Of a DNA stretch of 49,137 nt, positions 15,942 through 26,673 are shown one piece after another (position 1 is the stretch's first letter; each line of letters opens with the position of its first letter). The DNA comes from Planctomycetota bacterium. GTDB lineage: Bacteria; Planctomycetota; Phycisphaerae; Phycisphaerales; SM1A02. The stretch spans positions 1-49,137 of the forward strand of contig JADFOJ010000014.1 of assembly GCA_022562915.1 (NCBI GenBank), in the 5' to 3' direction. The notes beneath the pieces are model-generated. The model made no database searches. It saw only the letters and a program-made list of their open reading frames with translations, and was not told where the DNA came from. A program made the translations under genes and the position numbers.

Positions 15942-16015
15942 GTCCGCGTAGCTCAGTTGGATAGAGCGTCTGCCTCCGGAGCAGAAGGTCGTGGGTTCGA
16001 GTCCCTCCGCGGATG
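15942..16015 (+). tRNA. tRNA-Arg (anticodon CCG)
   Basis: 74 bases fold into a cloverleaf. The acceptor stem is GTCCGCG/CGCGGAT (one G-U at the end), the D-arm GCTC/GAGC, the anticodon stem TCTGC/GCAGA with loop CTCCGGA, giving CCG at 15976-15978, and the T-arm has TTCGAGT. The T-stem holds one T-T mismatch. No CCA is encoded. It reads CGG codons. Its 3' three-quarters are overlapped antisense by the end of the glycosyltransferase gene. Confidence 0.93.
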
Positions 16016-17374
16016 TTTGAGACCGGCGTGTACGGGACCGCCATGTTTCGCCCGCTGCCGGGGCCTTCGGGCCCGTGCCTGGCATGCCAGCACGACCACC
16101 AGCAGACCGATGATCGCCAGCGTTTCGGGACGGTATGTTTCGATGGCTCGCGCGACGTGCTTGTCCAGGAATGTCGGGTTCAACAGCAGGGTCGCGCACA
16201 GGAAACAGTACACCAGTGCGTTCAACCGGATTGGCAGTTGTTCGCGCCGAACCCATGTGCGCACGATCAGGAAACACGCCGGGATGACGCCGACGCAATG
16301 CTGACCCCACGTCAGCGGTGAATACAACAACATCAACAGCGAGATGGCAGCGCATTCCCACAGGATCGCCGGGTGGGTGCGGTCCGTTGCCCTGGCACGC
16401 ATCGCATGACCGGCCCAGAGAATCAGCGCGAGCATCGCGATGCGGATCAGCCACCGGGCCTGGCCGGTCGAAAGGTCCAGCAGATCGACCCAGAGCGGGT
16501 GATCGACTCGGCCTCGATGTCCTTCCGGCAGGCGCATCAGGTACCGGCCCATCGCCGGGCGCAACGACATGTTCTTGAAAGATTCTTCGCCCAGGACTCC
16601 GGTCAAAGGATCGCTCTGCGTCACGCCGGTGATGACGGTGCCGGTCCAGATCTCCATCTGTCTGTAGAACCCGGACGGCCCGTAGGTGATCACCGGCGAC
16701 AGCGTGAACAGCCCCGCGAACAGGATGCTCGTCATCGCCATCTTCCACTGGCGCTTCAGCAGGAAGTACGGGATGAACAGCGCCGCCGTACATTTCATCG
16801 CGATGGCCAGGCCCAGCGACAGGCCACCCCACCACTCGCGATGTTTCGTCCACTGGTAGACGGCCAGCCACGCCAGCGCGACAAGAAAGAGATTGACCAG
16901 GCATTCGAGCAGGTCGCGGTTCCAGTACCGGATCGACATGCCCAGTGTCAACACGATCACCAGTGACAGTTCACCCTTGACGTACGGGGCGTGTTGACGA
17001 GTCAATCGCGTCAGCACGACCAGCAGAAGCGCCGCGCCCAGCAGCGCGAACGGGTACAGCACGATCTGCGACAGGTGAAGCGGCAACACCGTCAGCGGCG
17101 CATGCACCAGCCCCCAGAACGGCGGATAGGGTGCGTGAAATCCGTATTCGTAAAGGTCCCGGCCGTTGATGACCAGTTCGGCGAATTGGTAATGGTACTT
17201 GTAGTCCCCCGCCGTGTTGCCGATGATCCGGACCCACTGGGCGATGACCGCGACCGTGATCCCGGTCCCGATGATTCCCAGGACAAACAGGCGGTACCGT
17301 TGCAGCCAGGGAATCAGGATCTGTTGTGACGTGCCTGCCGAATCCGATGTTGGCTGCGATGGCCTGGCAATGAT
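15953..17374 (-). CDS. GT87-type (DUF2029) membrane glycosyltransferase with a non-canonical start
   Basis: 473 aa if read from the ATC at 17374. Many membrane helices. The catalytic-side loop typical of GT87, GDYKYHYQFAELVINGRDLY followed by YPPFWGLVHAPLTVLP, lies in the first 110 residues; a GTG at 17107 would cut it off, so the real start must be upstream. No ATG, GTG or TTG exists between the upstream stop (17384-17386) and this region. The leaderless signal TATGAT (17383-17388) ends 8 bases before ATC-ATT; CTG at 17317 is another choice. Related enzymes move mannose or arabinose from polyprenyl carriers. The last 20 or so codons run antisense through tRNA-Arg, giving the tail RRDSNPRPSAPEADALSN. 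Confidence 0.75.
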   Translation of the reverse strand: MIARPSQPTSDSAGTSQQILIPWLQRYRLFVLGIIGTGITVAVIAQWVRIIGNTAGDYKYHYQFAELVINGRDLYEYGFHAPYPPFWGLVHAPLTVLPLHLSQIVLYPFALLGAALLLVVLTRLTRQHAPYVKGELSLVIVLTLGMSIRYWNRDLLECLVNLFLVALAWLAVYQWTKHREWWGGLSLGLAIAMKCTAALFIPYFLLKRQWKMAMTSILFAGLFTLSPVITYGPSGFYRQMEIWTGTVITGVTQSDPLTGVLGEESFKNMSLRPAMGRYLMRLPEGHRGRVDHPLWVDLLDLSTGQARWLIRIAMLALILWAGHAMRARATDRTHPAILWECAAISLLMLLYSPLTWGQHCVGVIPACFLIVRTWVRREQLPIRLNALVYCFLCATLLLNPTFLDKHVARAIETYRPETLAIIGLLVVVLACQARARRPRQRAKHGGPVHAGLKHPRRDSNPRPSAPEADALSN

Positions 17375-17382
17375 GGGTGCCG

Positions 17383-17388
17383 ATCATA
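17383..17388 (-). promoter_or_regulatory. -10-like TATGAT ahead of the glycosyltransferase gene
   Basis: Read on the minus strand, TATGAT ends 8 bases before ATC-ATT at 17374-17369, the earliest codons of the open frame. The in-frame upstream stop TGA is part of this hexamer, so translation cannot start earlier. Confidence 0.45.
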
Positions 17389-17444
17389 GCAACGGGCGGG
17401 AAGCGCACGGGGCGCCGGCTGTGGTCGATCCGCGGCTCCGAATG

Positions 17445-17450
17445 TATCCT
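17445..17450 (+). promoter_or_regulatory. -10-like TATCCT ahead of the Eis-like gene
   Basis: TATCCT ends 7 bases before the ATG at 17458, with no Shine-Dalgarno site between. Confidence 0.45.
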
Positions 17451-17457
17451 GCACCCG

Positions 17458-18675
17458 ATGGACCTCACCGTGCGCCCCATCGAGGAGTCGGAGTTCGACA
17501 CGTTTCACGCGAAGATGGCCCGCGGTTTCGGGGGCGATCCGGACCCGAAGGACGACCCGTCGTTCTTTCGCGAGATCATCGAGTTCGATCGGACCGTCGC
17601 CGCGTTCGATGGCGACGAGATGGTCGGCACCGGCGGGGCGTTCTCGTTCGATCTCACGGTGCCGGGCGGCGTGCTTGCGATGGCCGGCACCACGATTATC
17701 TCGGTGCAGCCCACGCACCGCCGCCGGGGCGTGTTGCGCGCGATGATGAAGGCGCACCTCGAGGAGGTGCGCCGCCGCGGTGAGCCGCTGGCGGGCCTGT
17801 GGGCATCGGAGAGCTCGATCTACGGTCGCTTCGGCTACGGCCAGGCGACGGACCTCCACCAGGTCAAGCTCGACGCCGGCACCATCGAGTTCTCCGGCGA
17901 TGCGCCTGCCGGGGCGGTGCGGCTCGTGGAGCCCGACGAGGCCCGTGCGAGCATGAAGACCGTGTACGAGCGCATCCGTCCCACGCGCCCAGGCATGCTC
18001 TCGCGATCGGAGGCGTGGTGGACCGGCCGCATGATGTACGACCCCGAGCACCGTCGCCGCGGGCGCTACGCGAAGCGGTTCGCCGTGTACACGGGGCCCG
18101 CGGGCGTCGAGGGCTACGCGGTCTATCGCCAGAAGGACAAGTGGGACGATTTCCCGGAGGGTGAGATCAGGGTCTCGGAGTTAATGGCGGCGACGCCCGA
18201 TGCACACGAGGCGTTGTGGCGATACCTGACGCGGATCGATCTCTTCCCGAGAGTCGAGTACTGGAACCTGCCCGTGGACGACGAGCTGCCGTGGCGCGTC
18301 GTGGAGGCGCGACGCGTGCGGCGGCAGGTGTGGGACGCCCTGTGGATCCGGTTGGTCGACATCCCCCGGGCGCTCCAGGGGCGAAGCTACAGGGCCGAAG
18401 GTCGCCTCGTGCTCGGCGTGCGCGATCCGTTCATGCCCGACAACGACGGGCGGTATCTCCTCGAAGCGGGCCCCGGCGGGGTGACGTGCGCGAGAACGAG
18501 CGACGACGCCGACCTGGAGCTCGATGTCAGCGCGCTCGGCGCGCTGTACCTCGGCGGCCGGTCAATCTCGACGCTGGCCCGCGCCGGCTGGGTGCGCGGC
18601 GATGCCGTGACACTGGCAACAGCCGGCGCGCTGTTCGCCTGGGACCCGCAGCCGTGGTGTCCGGAGATTTTCTAG
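17458..18675 (+). CDS. Eis-like GNAT family N-acetyltransferase
   Basis: 405 aa, the length of Eis proteins (about 400-415). The N-terminal GNAT domain has the acetyl-CoA loop VQPTHRRRGVLRAMM (83-97); the motif SIYGRFGYG (120-128) contains the tyrosine that acts as general acid in Eis. The second half is a GNAT-like plus sterol-carrier-like fold (RAEGRLVLGVRDPFMPDN and DVSALGALYLGGRS). The protein ends WCPEIF; in Eis the terminal Phe carboxylate is the general base, so the exact C-terminus fits. Known members acetylate amines on aminoglycosides and proteins; the natural substrate here is unknown. Start set by TATCCT 7 bases ahead and by family length. Confidence 0.88.
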   Translation: MDLTVRPIEESEFDTFHAKMARGFGGDPDPKDDPSFFREIIEFDRTVAAFDGDEMVGTGGAFSFDLTVPGGVLAMAGTTIISVQPTHRRRGVLRAMMKAHLEEVRRRGEPLAGLWASESSIYGRFGYGQATDLHQVKLDAGTIEFSGDAPAGAVRLVEPDEARASMKTVYERIRPTRPGMLSRSEAWWTGRMMYDPEHRRRGRYAKRFAVYTGPAGVEGYAVYRQKDKWDDFPEGEIRVSELMAATPDAHEALWRYLTRIDLFPRVEYWNLPVDDELPWRVVEARRVRRQVWDALWIRLVDIPRALQGRSYRAEGRLVLGVRDPFMPDNDGRYLLEAGPGGVTCARTSDDADLELDVSALGALYLGGRSISTLARAGWVRGDAVTLATAGALFAWDPQPWCPEIF

Positions 18676-18700
18676 GAGTAAGGTGACGGTGGCAGGCCAC

Positions 18701-18790
18701 AGGCGGGTGTCTGGCGCCACAGGCGGGTGTCTGGCGCCACAGGCGGGTGTCTGGCGCCACAGGTGGGTATCTGGCGCCATACGTGGGTTG
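18701..18790. repeat. 20-bp tandem repeat
   Basis: Unit AGGCGGGTGTCTGGCGCCAC occurs three times without change (18701-18760), then a fourth copy with three changes (18761-18780) and half of a fifth. Part of a unit (GGCAGGCCAC) precedes. It lies between the Eis-like gene and the promoter region of the sugar dehydrogenase. Each unit holds GGCGCC. Confidence 0.92.
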
Positions 18791-18934
18791 GTTCGGTGGC
18801 CGTGGAAGTTCAGGGGCCTTTTCGATGTCGCTGCTGGCGGCGGGCCGGACAGGCGGCATAATGAAGGGGCCGAGTGCCTCGTCCGGGCGACGCCGGCGAC
18901 AAGACGGTCGGGCAAAATAGAGGCAGGAGAAGGA

Positions 18935-20464
18935 ATGATCCCGTCAGCCATGCATGCACTGAGATCCAGCCCGGCTGCCCTTGCGGCGACGGTCGTGTCC
19001 GTCACTGCAATGCTCCCGGCACCCGTGGCGCAGGGCGGTTCACCCATCCTCGTGACGACCGAGCTCGTCACGGCCGACTCCGACACGCCGACGTATCTCA
19101 CCCAGGCGCCGGGTGATCACGATCGCCTGTTCTTCACGGAGCGCGACGGGAGGATTCGCATTATCCTGGGCGGTGTCGTGTTGCCGGAGCCGTTCGCGGA
19201 TCTCACCTCGATCGTGCTCGCTGCGCCGCCGGAAGGATCGCTTGCGGCGATGGCGTTTCACCCGGAGTACCAGGCCAACGGGTTGTTCTACGTGACCTAT
19301 ACCGACCTCAACAGCGACAGTGTGCTCGCGGAGCTCACCGTGACGGCGGATCCGAACGTCGCCGACGTGTCGAGCCTCCGCATACTGCTGACGATTCCCG
19401 AACCCGGCGCGACGCACAACATCGGATGGATCGGCTTCGGGCCGGACGGCTACCTGTACGTGGCCAAGGGTGACGGCGGCAACAACACGTTGGGCGTTTT
19501 CGCACAGGACACCGGGAGTCTGCTCGGCAAGATCCTTCGCCTGGACCCCTGCGATGACGACTTCCCCGATGATCCCGATCGCAACTACGCGATCCCGCCG
19601 GGCAACCCGTTCGTGGGTGTTGCCGGACGTGACGAGATCTGGGCGCTGGGGCTGCGCAACCCGTGGCGGTGCAGCTTCGATCGAGTCACGGGCGACCTGT
19701 GGATCACCGACGTCGGCCAGGCGTCATGGGAGGAAGTCAATGTTCAGCCGGCGGCGAGCACCGGCGGCGAGAACTACGGGTGGAACTGCATGGAGGCGCT
19801 GAGCTGCGCCGGCACCGGCTGCACCTGCAACGACCCCACGCTGACCCCGCCGGTGTACGAGTTCGATCACCTCACGGGGTGCGCCGTCATCGGTGGATAC
19901 GTGTACCGCGGCACGGCGGTGCCCGCCCTCCAGGGGCTCTATATCTTCAGTGATCTCTGCGCCTTCAAGGTCTGGGCGTACGACCCCGTCAGCGATACGG
20001 CCGTGCAGGTGCTGGCGAGCATCTCGCCGTACTCGTTCGGGGAGGATCTCGACGGCGAACTCTACACCGTCTCGACCTCCGGCATCCGCAAGATCGTCTT
20101 CGCCGACTGCAACGGCAACGGGGTACCGGATGACCAGGACACCGCAGGCGGGGCGAGCCTCGATTGCAACGGCAACGCGGTCCCGGACGAGTGCGAGACG
20201 GACTGCAACGACAACTCGGTTCCCGACGACTGCGACATCGCCGGCGGGGCGAGCTTCGATGTCGACGGCAACGGCATCCCGGACGAGTGCGACATGCTGG
20301 CGGACTTCGATGGCGACGGCGTCGTCGGCATCAGTGACTTCCTGTTCCTGCTTGGCGCGTGGGGTGTGTGTCCCGCGCCGCCGGAGGTGTGCCCCGCCGA
20401 TATCAACGGTGACGGGGCGGTCGGCATACTTGACTTCCTGCTGCTGCTGGCCAGTTGGGGGTAG
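18935..20464 (+). CDS. Secreted PQQ-dependent sugar dehydrogenase-like protein with dockerin-like tail
   Basis: 509 aa. The ATG at 18935 follows AGGAGA at 5-base spacing; a signal peptide ends near VAQGG. Residues of about 35-390 form the glucose/sorbosone dehydrogenase propeller: TPTYLTQAPGDHDRLFFTER, AMAFHPEYQANGLFYVTYT, PGATHNIGWIGFGPDGYLYV, and LGLRNPWRCSFDRVTGDLWI, then GENYGWNCMEA. The family oxidises aldose sugars with PQQ in the periplasm, but this member may not bind PQQ. Three short DCNGNGVPD-type calcium repeats follow, then a C-terminal pair DFDGDGVVGISDF and DINGDGAVGILDF, each ending in WG. The 20-bp tandem repeat lies 145 bp upstream. Confidence 0.88.
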   Translation: MIPSAMHALRSSPAALAATVVSVTAMLPAPVAQGGSPILVTTELVTADSDTPTYLTQAPGDHDRLFFTERDGRIRIILGGVVLPEPFADLTSIVLAAPPEGSLAAMAFHPEYQANGLFYVTYTDLNSDSVLAELTVTADPNVADVSSLRILLTIPEPGATHNIGWIGFGPDGYLYVAKGDGGNNTLGVFAQDTGSLLGKILRLDPCDDDFPDDPDRNYAIPPGNPFVGVAGRDEIWALGLRNPWRCSFDRVTGDLWITDVGQASWEEVNVQPAASTGGENYGWNCMEALSCAGTGCTCNDPTLTPPVYEFDHLTGCAVIGGYVYRGTAVPALQGLYIFSDLCAFKVWAYDPVSDTAVQVLASISPYSFGEDLDGELYTVSTSGIRKIVFADCNGNGVPDDQDTAGGASLDCNGNAVPDECETDCNDNSVPDDCDIAGGASFDVDGNGIPDECDMLADFDGDGVVGISDFLFLLGAWGVCPAPPEVCPADINGDGAVGILDFLLLLASWG

Positions 20465-20474
20465 GGGGCGCGGT

Positions 20475-23027
<2,553 letters not shown>

Positions 23028-23036
23028 AGTGAATCG

Positions 23037-23042
23037 ATGCTA
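23037..23042 (-). promoter_or_regulatory. -10-like TAGCAT ahead of the M14 gene
   Basis: Read on the minus strand, TAGCAT ends 9 bases before the ATG at 23027. No clear -35. Confidence 0.4.
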
Positions 23043-23097
23043 ACGGGTTGCACCCGCGGATGCACGAATAAACAAGGCAGTGCCGTGACTGAACGTC

Positions 23098-23131
23098 GCT
23101 CCACGGGCGAGCAAGCTCGACCGTGCCACCC
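23098..23131. repeat. GTGGCACGG palindrome, half element (reverse orientation)
   Basis: 34 bases identical to the reverse complement of 13293-13326. Its inner hairpin is GGGCGAGC/GCTCGACC around AA. It ends 2 bp before the TATGAT that precedes the MazG-like gene, so it occupies the -35 region of that promoter. Confidence 0.78.
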
Positions 23132-23133
23132 GT

Positions 23134-23139
23134 TATGAT
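23134..23139 (+). promoter_or_regulatory. -10-like TATGAT ahead of the MazG-like gene
   Basis: TATGAT ends 7 bases before the ATG at 23147. There is no -35 consensus, as this place is filled by the palindrome at 23098-23131. Confidence 0.5.
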
Positions 23140-23146
23140 GGCCCCC

Positions 23147-23431
23147 ATGGACATCGCCGAGTTCCAGCGACTCATCCGCGACCGCTACTACGCCACCGAC
23201 GCGGCGCGCGGTCCGGAGGGAACCTTCCTGTGGCTCACCGAGGAGTTCGGCGAGCTTGCCCGGGCCCTCGCCCGGCGGCAGCGCGGCGACGGCGATCAGG
23301 CCAACCTGGAGGAGGAGTTCGCCGACGTGCTCGCCTGGCTGGCGACGATGGCGAACATCACCGGTGTCGAGCTTGCCAAGGCGATCGACGACAAGTACCT
23401 CACCGACGGCGGGCCCGAGGGGCGAAAGTGA
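23147..23431 (+). CDS. MazG-like nucleotide pyrophosphohydrolase
   Basis: 94 aa, the size of single-domain MazG-like proteins. The metal-binding pattern is present: WLTEEFGELARALARRQ has the E-x-x-E pair, and NLEEEFADVLAWLATMAN the E-x-x-D pair. These enzymes split non-canonical or excess nucleoside triphosphates into monophosphate and pyrophosphate. The start is placed 7 bases after TATGAT. The stop overlaps the GTG start of trpA by GTGA, so the two are translated together. Confidence 0.85.
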   Translation: MDIAEFQRLIRDRYYATDAARGPEGTFLWLTEEFGELARALARRQRGDGDQANLEEEFADVLAWLATMANITGVELAKAIDDKYLTDGGPEGRK

Positions 23432-24249
23432 CTCACCGGGTCGACGAGATCTTCGCGACCCTGCGCGCCGAGGGACGCAAGGGCCTGATCCCCTTCGTCA
23501 CGGCCGGCTACCCGTCACTTCAGGCGACGGCCGCGGTCATCGGGGCGTTCGAGGAGTCCCTGGGACCGACCGTGGTCGAGTTGGGAATCCCCTTTTCGGA
23601 TCCGATCGCCGACGGTCCGGTGATCGCCGCCTCGATGCACGAGGCACTGCACTGCGGGGTCACGCCGCAGGCCGTCTTTGACACCGTCCGGAGCCTCCGC
23701 CCGGACACCGGCCACGCGCTGGTGGCGATGGTGAGCGCGTCCATCGTCGAGCGAATGGGTCCCGACCGGTTCGTGGCCCTGGCGGCCGAATCGGGCTTCG
23801 ACGGGCTGATCGTGCCGGACCTGGACGTCTCCGGCAGCGCGGGCAGGCTCGACGAGATCACCGCCCGGCACGGGCTGGCGTTGACCATGCTCGTCGCCCC
23901 GAACACGCCCGCCGGGCGGGTGGCCTCGATCGCCTCGAGGTGCACGGGGTTCGTCTACGTCCTGGCCCGGGTCGGCTTGACGGGTGAGCGGACCTCGCTG
24001 CCGGACGTCTCGGCCAGGGTCCAGGCGGTGCGGAGCGTCACCGACCGGCCCATCGCCGTCGGATTCGGGATATCCCGGCCCGAACAGGTCGCCGCGGCCA
24101 CCCGGACGGCGGACGCGGCGATCGTCGGTTCCGCGATCGTCCGGAGGATGGGGCGGGCCGCCGATCCGGCAGCCGCGGCGGCGGAATTCGCCGCCGAACT
24201 GGCCGCCGGGCTCCCGTCAGGCAACGGCTCGCCCGCCGCCCCGGAGTGA
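23428..24249 (+). CDS. trpA: Tryptophan synthase alpha chain
   Basis: 273 aa from the GTG at 23428 (GAGGGG five bases ahead, overlap with the MazG-like stop). The enzyme splits indole-3-glycerol phosphate to indole, which passes to TrpB. Catalytic Glu51 and Asp62 sit in VELGIPFSDPIADGPVI. The glyceraldehyde part is GYPSLQAT and the phosphate site GFGISRPEQ and GSAIVRRMG. FVYVLARVGLTGER corresponds to the loop 6 region, with YVLARVG in place of the usual YYVSxxGVTG. The rest of the trp pathway is not in the window. The C-terminal tail is Ala-rich and ends SGNGSPAAPE. Confidence 0.95.
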   Translation: MTHRVDEIFATLRAEGRKGLIPFVTAGYPSLQATAAVIGAFEESLGPTVVELGIPFSDPIADGPVIAASMHEALHCGVTPQAVFDTVRSLRPDTGHALVAMVSASIVERMGPDRFVALAAESGFDGLIVPDLDVSGSAGRLDEITARHGLALTMLVAPNTPAGRVASIASRCTGFVYVLARVGLTGERTSLPDVSARVQAVRSVTDRPIAVGFGISRPEQVAAATRTADAAIVGSAIVRRMGRAADPAAAAAEFAAELAAGLPSGNGSPAAPE

Positions 24250-24403
24250 CAGGTTCTCCCCAAGCGGTAGGGCTTCGGGCAGGCCAAGGCACAATATCTT
24301 GAGTTTCGGCACCACTTCGCCTTGCCCGGCGGCCACGGGCCGATGATACTCCCCGCATCAGCGCCACGCGTGGTTGTTGTTACGCAAGATACAAGGAGAA
24401 CCG

Positions 24404-26596
24404 ATGACCATTGCGCCGTTCGATAACCTTTCCGACATGTTCTCTCGTCCCAAAAAAATGGATCGCGACGACGTCACGACAGCCGTGTCAAATACATTCG
24501 GGTGCCTGACGTTTACAGGCGACGTGATGCTCAAGCGCCTGAGCGAGGAGGTCTTTCGCAAACTCCAGCGAACGATGACGCAAGGGCTGGCCCTTGATCC
24601 GGCGATCGCCAACACCGTCGCGGCCGCCATGAAGGAATGGGCGCTCGAACACGGCTGCACTCACTACTGTCACTGGTTCCAGCCGCTCACCGGCTCGACC
24701 GCCGAGAAGCACGACGCCTTCCTGGCTCCGGACGGTCACGGTCACGCCATCGCAAGGTTCTCCGGCGACGAACTCATTCGCGGTGAGCCCGATGCGAGTT
24801 CCTTCCCGTCGGGCGGCATTCGCGACACCTACGAGGCTCGCGGGTACACCGCGTGGGATGCGACCAGCCCCGCGTTCATTCTCAAGACCAACGGCGAGGC
24901 GACGCTGTGCATTCCCACCGCGTTCGTGTCGTGGACGGGTGAAGCGCTGGACAAGAAGACGCCGCTGCTGCGATCGATCCAGGCGGTCAGCCACCATGCC
25001 ATGCGGATCCTCAAGATCTTCGGCTCCGACAAGGGCGTCTCCCAGGTCATTACCACGCTCGGATCGGAGCAGGAGTACTTCCTGGTCGACCGGGAGTTCT
25101 TCCGGCGGCGACCCGACCTGGAGATCTGCGGGCGGACACTGCTGGGCGCGGCGTCTCCGAAGGGCCATCAGCTTAGCGATCACTACTTCGGCGCGATCGC
25201 CGAGCGGATCCTCGGCTACATGAGCGAGGTTGAACGGCGGCTGCGCGACTTGGGCGTGCCGGTGCAGACCCGCCACAACGAGGTCGCGCCCGGCCAGTAC
25301 GAGATCGCCCCCTTCTTCGAGAACGCCAACGTCGCGACCGACCACCAGATGCTCATGATGCACATCCTGCGTACGACCGCTCCGCATCACGGCATGGAGT
25401 GCCTGCTGCACGAGAAGCCGTTTGCGGGCATCAACGGCTCCGGCAAGCACAACAACTGGTCGATCGCGACGGACACCGGGGTCAACCTGCTGGACCCGCG
25501 CGACGAGGCACACACCAACATGCAGTTCCTGGTGTTCCTGATGGCGATCGTCCGGGCCATCGACATCCACGCGGACCTGCTCCGTGCCTCGATCGGCAGT
25601 GCCGGCAACGACCATCGTCTCGGCGCCAACGAGGCGCCGCCCGCGATCATCTCGATCTTTCTCGGCGAGATGCTCAGCGACATCCTGGACCAGATTGAAC
25701 GTGGGCAGCCCACCTCCACCAAGCAGGGCGGGCAGCTCGACCTCGGTGCCCACACGTTGCCGCAGATCCCACGTCACAGCGGCGATCGCAATCGCACCAG
25801 CCCCTTCGCGTTCACCGGCAACAAGTTCGAGTTCAGGGCGCTCGGTTCCAGCACGTCGATCGCGTGGCCGAACACCGTGCTGAACACGATCATCGCCGAG
25901 AGCCTGGATTACGTGGCCGGTCGCCTGGAGGAGGAAGCCGGCACGCGACCTGACCATGGGAAGCTGGAGGATGCGGTCCAGACGGTCCTCCGGGAAATCG
26001 TCAAGGACCACCGTCGCGTGGTGTTCGACGGCGACAACTACGATGAGAAGTGGCACGCCGAAGCCGAGCGACGCGGCCTGCCGCACCTGCGGACGACGGT
26101 GGATGCCCTGCCGACGCTCGGATCAAAGAAGGCCGTCAAGCTCTTCGCGAAATACGGTGTGCTCAACGAACGCGAACTGCGGGCCCGCGTTGACGTGCTC
26201 TGGAAGCAGTACAACACGACGGTGGGGATCGAGGCCCGCACGCTCGTCATGATCCTGCGCACCCGGGTGTTTCCGGCGGCGTTGCGATACCAGACGGAAG
26301 TCGCACACGCCGTGGCCGCCGCCCAGGCGGCCGGTGTTGACTTCGAGGACACCTGGGGCCAACTCCAGGACCACGTGCGTCTTGTCGACGAACTTCGCGC
26401 CGGCTCCACGCTGGTCGCCCGCGAGGAGCAGCAGGCTGAGGGCATCGAGGACGCCGAGCGGCGCGGGCTGTTCTGCCGCGACAAGCTCATCCCGGCCATG
26501 CAACGCGCCCGGGAGGCCGCGGATTCGCTTGAAGCGGTGGTGCCCAACGACCTCTGGCCGCTGCCGACCTACAGCGAGATGCTCTTCAAGAGATAG
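24404..26596 (+). CDS. glnN: Glutamine synthetase type III
   Basis: 730 aa, the size of GlnN (about 700-730), much larger than GlnA. The ATG at 24404 has an AAGGAG site 6-7 bases ahead. It makes glutamine from glutamate, ammonia and ATP. Signature parts: [64 protein letters not shown], and [14 protein letters not shown], all from the active site. The N-terminal MFSRPKKM and C-terminal [17 protein letters not shown] are GSIII features. It is a single gene. The 154-bp gap before it holds no obvious sigma-54 or NtrC site. Confidence 0.97.
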   Translation: MTIAPFDNLSDMFSRPKKMDRDDVTTAVSNTFGCLTFTGDVMLKRLSEEVFRKLQRTMTQGLALDPAIANTVAAAMKEWALEHGCTHYCHWFQPLTGSTAEKHDAFLAPDGHGHAIARFSGDELIRGEPDASSFPSGGIRDTYEARGYTAWDATSPAFILKTNGEATLCIPTAFVSWTGEALDKKTPLLRSIQAVSHHAMRILKIFGSDKGVSQVITTLGSEQEYFLVDREFFRRRPDLEICGRTLLGAASPKGHQLSDHYFGAIAERILGYMSEVERRLRDLGVPVQTRHNEVAPGQYEIAPFFENANVATDHQMLMMHILRTTAPHHGMECLLHEKPFAGINGSGKHNNWSIATDTGVNLLDPRDEAHTNMQFLVFLMAIVRAIDIHADLLRASIGSAGNDHRLGANEAPPAIISIFLGEMLSDILDQIERGQPTSTKQGGQLDLGAHTLPQIPRHSGDRNRTSPFAFTGNKFEFRALGSSTSIAWPNTVLNTIIAESLDYVAGRLEEEAGTRPDHGKLEDAVQTVLREIVKDHRRVVFDGDNYDEKWHAEAERRGLPHLRTTVDALPTLGSKKAVKLFAKYGVLNERELRARVDVLWKQYNTTVGIEARTLVMILRTRVFPAALRYQTEVAHAVAAAQAAGVDFEDTWGQLQDHVRLVDELRAGSTLVAREEQQAEGIEDAERRGLFCRDKLIPAMQRAREAADSLEAVVPNDLWPLPTYSEMLFKR

Positions 26597-26634
26597 CGTG
26601 CGGGTGCCCGTTGCTCCGGTTGTTGCGGTCGCCC

Positions 26635-26664
26635 TTGGTCAGAGCCGAGCGGTTCTGCTATCGT
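26635..26664 (+). promoter_or_regulatory. Promoter of tig
   Basis: TTGGTC (26635-26640), an 18-base spacer and TATCGT (26659-26664). The hexamer ends 9 bases before the ATG at 26674, so the message would be nearly leaderless. Confidence 0.5.
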
Positions 26665-26673
26665 TGACGGCGT

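Noticed and set aside
15953..16015. The tail RRDSNPRPSAPEADALSN taken as a conserved protein motif
   Set aside because: It is the antisense translation of a tRNA, well known as a false conserved motif in databases; kept only as a gene-overlap observation.
18701..18790. A short CRISPR array
   Set aside because: The units of 20 bases are directly joined, without spacers, and no cas gene is near.
23147..23431. A toxin-antitoxin module based on the MazG-like gene
   Set aside because: MazG is a housekeeping nucleotide hydrolase; the overlapping partner is trpA, not a toxin.
24250..24403. A sigma-54 promoter (GGCAC...TTGC) before glnN
   Set aside because: GG and GC are about 14 bases apart in place of 10, so the spacing rule is broken.
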